From the NCBI GenBank assembly GCA_936432065.2, contig OW386290.2:49432843-49496842 (forward strand): a stretch of 64,000 nt of DNA. Direction: 5' to 3'. Positions 63,422 through 64,000 of the stretch are shown piece after piece. Every line of letters starts with the position of its first letter. Positions within the stretch are counted from its first letter, which is position 1. Below the pieces are notes generated by a model. The model had not been told where the DNA came from, searched no databases, and was given only the letters and a program-made list of their open reading frames with translations. Position numbers and translations under genes: made by a program. This stretch comes from Rutpela maculata (lineage: Eukaryota; Arthropoda; Insecta; Coleoptera; Cerambycidae).

Positions 63422-64000
63422 CTACGGCCCTAGTTGAGTCTCGACCTTCCTAAGTCTATTCCGCCAGCCGTATCTATCTCTTGCTAGCCGTTGCCAGTTT
63501 GCAGCTCCGATTTTTCTGGCATCTTCATCCACGCCATCCTTCCATCTCAACTTTGGCCTGCCTCTACGTCTACTTCCGCCCGGTTGCGACATAAATATTT
63601 GTCTTTTGGTACGATTTTCGTTCGCTCTTGCCACGTGTCCTGCCCATCTCAGTCTACCTATCCTTTTAAACGATACAACGTCTCTTCCATCTGAGATCTG
63701 TTTGTATTTGTTGTAAAGTTCAAAGTTGTATCATCTTCTCCACATACCATTTTCACAGATAGCGCCTAGTATTTAGTAGGTTTTCGACTGCCTTAGCGAT
63801 TGTCCATGTTTCAGATCCATATGTTAGGACTGGTAGGATGAGGATCTTATAGATGGTGAGTTCTGTTTTTTGGCTTAAGTTTCGGCTCCTCATTTGTTTA
63901 TTTAGGCCAAAGTAACATTTGTTCGCCAGGGCAATCCTTCTTTTGAGTTCTTCCGAGGTAGAGTTGTCGTGAGTAACCAGCGAACCCAGGTATGTAAACT
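63422..64000 (-). pseudogene. RTE/BovB-like LINE RT C-terminus (continues past the window)
   Basis: The minus strand encodes NSTSEELKRRIALANKCYF, then GLNKQMRSRNLSQKTELTIY, KILILPVLTYGSETWTIAK, and after a frame change HVARANENRTKRQIF, 'GSRRRGRPKLRWKDGVDEDA' and RDRYGWRNRLRKVETQLGP. These are the standard thumb and tail blocks of the RTE/BovB-like RT family that is common in insects. The C-terminal 70 codons are open. The RT active site and endonuclease would lie beyond the right edge. Confidence 0.82.

Overview
The window reads as a gene-poor, AT-rich stretch of an insect-type nuclear genome. I see no intact host gene, no bacterial-style operon and no functional RNA gene. Almost everything that can be named is a transposable element or its debris. 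The mix (CR1/Jockey-like LINEs, an RNase H-bearing LINE of I/LOA/R1 type, RTE/BovB-like pieces, an R2/R4-like LINE with a restriction-like endonuclease, Ty3/Gypsy, piggyBac, mariner, hAT and Harbinger MITEs, a 5S-rRNA-derived SINE) is typical of large arthropod genomes. A beetle or a similar insect with a big genome would fit, but the species cannot be fixed from sequence alone.

Layout. 1-2.8 kb: a decayed Ty3/Gypsy gag-pol on the minus strand, cut by the window edge inside integrase. 2.9-8.8 kb: hAT MITEs, a repeated-motif cluster, a minus-strand LINE split by three nested insertions, and a mariner relic. 10.4-14.8 kb: a 457-bp segment copied into a second site between two identical 297-bp repeats, then a three-unit tandem repeat and a hairpin. 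15-21 kb: a possible TIR element, a long inverted repeat next to an (ACGC)n array, and a LINE endonuclease fragment. 21.2-24 kb: a second CR1/Jockey-like LINE interrupted by a hAT MITE and later by about 1.2 kb of other repeats. 25.9-29 kb: a MADF-domain remnant, a 5S-derived SINE and several LINE pieces. 29.7-33.4 kb: the best preserved LINE (endonuclease, RT, RNase H, zinc motif), broken mainly by a 5-bp duplication. 33.7-35.5 kb: an approximately 870-bp tandem duplication. 38.7-41.8 kb: a Harbinger-type MITE, short tandem repeats and a piggyBac transposase relic. 44.6-45.5 kb: a hAT element with dense GAGAC arrays at both ends. 46-51.5 kb: palindromic elements, a tRNA-like SINE head and a LINE tail. 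51.7-58.7 kb: a near full-length two-ORF LINE whose RT is split by a 2.84-kb solo-LTR-like insertion. 59-64 kb: a palindrome, a THAP zinc-finger exon and two minus-strand LINEs, the last running off the right edge.

The elements do not work together. They form an insertion history that can be partly ordered, because several insertions carry target-site duplications that close a reading frame exactly when one copy is removed. The most notable observations are the A-B-A duplication ending beside a hairpin (12.4-13.4 kb), the hAT element with pentamer arrays (44.6 kb), the piggyBac relic between two identical 16-bp palindromes (40.7-41.8 kb), the seven-copy 17-bp motif cluster (4.6-5.7 kb), the 5S-derived SINE (26.7-27.0 kb), three Penelope/hammerhead-like motifs, and the THAP exon at 61.3 kb. 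All family calls come from reading motifs by eye. No database search was run.
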